Shown piece by piece: positions 5,732 to 6,722 of a stretch of 6,722 bases of DNA. The stretch is from an uncultured Burkholderiales bacterium. Lineage in GTDB: Bacteria; Pseudomonadota; Gammaproteobacteria; Burkholderiales; Burkholderiaceae_C. The stretch is from NCBI GenBank assembly GCA_903953985.1, contig CAJBLW010000083.1, positions 1 to 6,722 on the forward strand. Reading direction: 5' to 3'. The notes below the pieces were generated by a model, which ran no database searches, was not told the DNA's origin, and saw nothing but the letters and a program-made list of their open reading frames with translations. Positions within the stretch are counted from its first letter, which is position 1. Every line of letters starts with the position of its first letter. The translations under genes were made by a program, and so were the position numbers.

Positions 5732-6133
5732 GTGAATTTTTTGATTGATAACTGGATGTTGCTGGCCCTGGCTTTGGGGTCGGGCTTTGCCTTGTTGTTG
5801 CCGGTTTTGACCAAGGGCAGCGGTTTGGACCCGCAGTCCATGGTGCAGCTGATGAACCGCGAGAAAGCCGTGGTGATTGACGTTTGCGAGCCCGACGAGT
5901 TTGCACGGGGGCATGTCATTGGTTCCAAAAACTTGCCTTTGGGCCAGCTCGAAGAAAAGCTGGGCCAAGTGGTCAAGAACAAGTCGGCCCAGGTGATCAT
6001 GGTTTGCCAGGTGGGTGCGCGTTCGGCGCGTGCCGCTGCAACTGCACGCAAGCTGGGCTATGGCAACGCACAGTCGCTCTCGGGCGGTCTGCGCGCTTGG
6101 ACTGCTGCCAGCATGCCGACCGAAAAAGCCTGA
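5732..6133 (+). CDS. Membrane-anchored single-domain rhodanese (sulfurtransferase), YibN-like
   Basis: A 133-residue protein with one N-terminal membrane segment (about residues 8-26, LLALALGSGFALLLPVL) and a rhodanese domain (about 33-130). The active-site loop is C-Q-V-G-A-R-S with Cys92 as persulfide-carrying residue. GHVIGSKNLPLGQLE and LSGGLRAW are the usual flanking motifs. Residue 52 is Cys (IDVCEPDEF) where most rhodaneses have Arg (DVREP). The start is GTG with a good AAAGG. It leads a plus-strand unit with grxC (27 bp on) and secB, matching yibN-grxC-secB of E. coli. Single-domain rhodaneses of this kind move sulfane sulfur to acceptors such as cyanide, thiols or sulfur-relay proteins. 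The true acceptor is unknown; the active site probably faces the cytoplasm. Confidence 0.93.
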   Translation: MNFLIDNWMLLALALGSGFALLLPVLTKGSGLDPQSMVQLMNREKAVVIDVCEPDEFARGHVIGSKNLPLGQLEEKLGQVVKNKSAQVIMVCQVGARSARAAATARKLGYGNAQSLSGGLRAWTAASMPTEKA

Positions 6134-6160
6134 TTTCACTCTTGCCACCAAGGAATTCTT

Positions 6161-6421
6161 ATGCAAGCCGTCAAGATGTACACCACCGCTGTTTGCCCTT
6201 ATTGCGTTCGGGCCAAGCAGTTGCTCAAATCCAAAGGGGTGGAGCAAATTGAAGAAATCCGCATCGACACCGATCCGGCCCAGCGCGAGCACATGATGCA
6301 AATCACGGGTCGCCGCACCGTGCCTCAGATTTACGTGGGTGAGACCCATGTGGGCGGCTGTGATGACCTGATGGCCCTGGACGCCAAAGGCGGCCTGGTG
6401 CCTTTGCTGCAGGCTGCCTGA
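6161..6421 (+). CDS. grxC: Glutaredoxin 3
   Basis: An 86-residue cytoplasmic dithiol glutaredoxin that reduces disulfides and glutathione mixed disulfides using glutathione. The active site is CPYC at 12-15. The cis-proline TVP motif is at 53-55 and the GGCDD motif that contacts glutathione is at 65-69, with the usual additional Cys67. Length and composition match GrxC of E. coli (83 residues). AAGGA eight bases ahead of the ATG is a good ribosome site. The 27-bp spacing after the rhodanese gene suggests cotranscription. Pairing a persulfide carrier with a thiol reductant is sensible chemically, but the linkage may only reflect inherited gene order. Confidence 0.96.
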   Translation: MQAVKMYTTAVCPYCVRAKQLLKSKGVEQIEEIRIDTDPAQREHMMQITGRRTVPQIYVGETHVGGCDDLMALDAKGGLVPLLQAA

Positions 6422-6487
6422 ACCGGCACCGTCCGTCGTTCAGGGTTTTCATGGCCCTGCATGCCTTCTGGGGCGGCTGGGATGGCC

Positions 6488-6493
6488 GATAAT
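6488..6493 (+). promoter_or_regulatory. Possible -10 box for secB
   Basis: GATAAT within the 143-bp gap between grxC and secB matches the -10 consensus at five of six positions and lies 71 bases before the secB ATG. No good -35 is seen at 16-18 bp. The gap also contains a small CGG/CCG stem around a T5 loop (about 6518-6532), with no following U-tract. The gap length suggests secB has its own promoter. Confidence 0.33.
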
Positions 6494-6564
6494 GCGGCTG
6501 TTTCCTTCCTTCATCTGTCGGGTTTTTCCGGCACTTTCATTTCATATACAAATAAGAGTTTCTC

Positions 6565-6722
6565 ATGACCGATACCGCTGTCACCCCCGCCAACGAAGCC
6601 CCTGTGTTCCAGATTCAGCGTGTTTACCTGAAAGAGGCTTCGCTGGAGCAACCCAATTCGCCTGCCATCTTGCTGGACCAGCAGCAGCCCAACGTGGACA
6701 TCCAGTTGGGTGTGGAAGCCAC
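6565..6722 (+). CDS. secB: Protein-export chaperone SecB, N-terminal part, cut by window edge
   Basis: SecB is a homotetrameric cytoplasmic chaperone that holds preproteins unfolded and hands them to SecA. The 52 visible complete codons of a protein usually about 150-165 residues include the highly characteristic run FQIQRVYLKEASLEQPNSPA (15-34), then ILLDQQQPNVDIQLGVEA. The ATG is preceded by TAAGAG six bases away and is the only start compatible with the conserved N-terminus. The position after grxC is the widespread proteobacterial order; gpsA would be expected next, outside the window. Confidence 0.96.
   Translation, partial: MTDTAVTPANEAPVFQIQRVYLKEASLEQPNSPAILLDQQQPNVDIQLGVEA

Noticed and set aside
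5642..6349. A 235-codon minus-strand frame covering the rhodanese gene and part of grxC
   Set aside because: Both genes beneath it have intact motifs, good ribosome sites and conserved order; the antisense translation resembles nothing known to me.
6518..6532. Small stem with a T5 loop before secB as a terminator for grxC
   Set aside because: The stem is at most 5 bp with one G-T pair, and the T residues are in the loop, not after the stem.

Overview
The window looks like ordinary chromosome from a betaproteobacterium of the order Burkholderiales, most likely family Comamonadaceae (Limnohabitans, Rhodoferax or Curvibacter type). This is a recognition call from protein wording, a moderately high GC content judged by eye, a TctC/Bug-type solute receptor, and the order secB-grxC-rhodanese facing gpmA-ctpA-moeB. 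No database search was possible. Eight protein genes are present, two of them cut by the window edges. I saw no tRNA, rRNA, CRISPR array, insertion sequence or phage gene, and no gene-free stretch longer than about 145 bases.

Layout. (1) Positions 1-1765, minus strand: a Bug/TctC periplasmic solute-binding receptor followed 4 bp later by a type I sulfatase that runs off the left edge. This is a small accessory transcription unit, perhaps for taking up and desulfating an organic compound. (2) Positions 1882-2499, plus strand: an exported staphylococcal-nuclease-like thermonuclease, divergent from the Bug gene. (3) Positions 2524-5618, minus strand, transcribed gpmA -> ctpA -> moeB/thiF-like: phosphoglycerate mutase, a C-terminal processing protease of family S41, and an E1-like adenylyltransferase. 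The 3' end of the last gene lies inside what looks like a dispersed palindromic repeat, in the short gap where it converges with the nuclease gene. (4) Positions 5732-6722, plus strand: a membrane-anchored single-domain rhodanese, glutaredoxin 3 and the start of secB, divergent from gpmA.

The right half is conserved housekeeping. Rhodanese-grxC-secB (with gpsA expected next) is the same neighbourhood as yibN-grxC-secB-gpsA in Escherichia coli, where a phosphoglycerate mutase gene also lies alongside. There it is the unrelated cofactor-independent gpmI; here it is cofactor-dependent gpmA. The left half is accessory metabolism. I found no convincing new multi-gene system. The most interesting points are the enzyme replacement at a conserved position, the repeat that supplies the tail of the MoeB-like protein, the coupled Bug-sulfatase pair, and hairpins in the two intergenic regions around gpmA.
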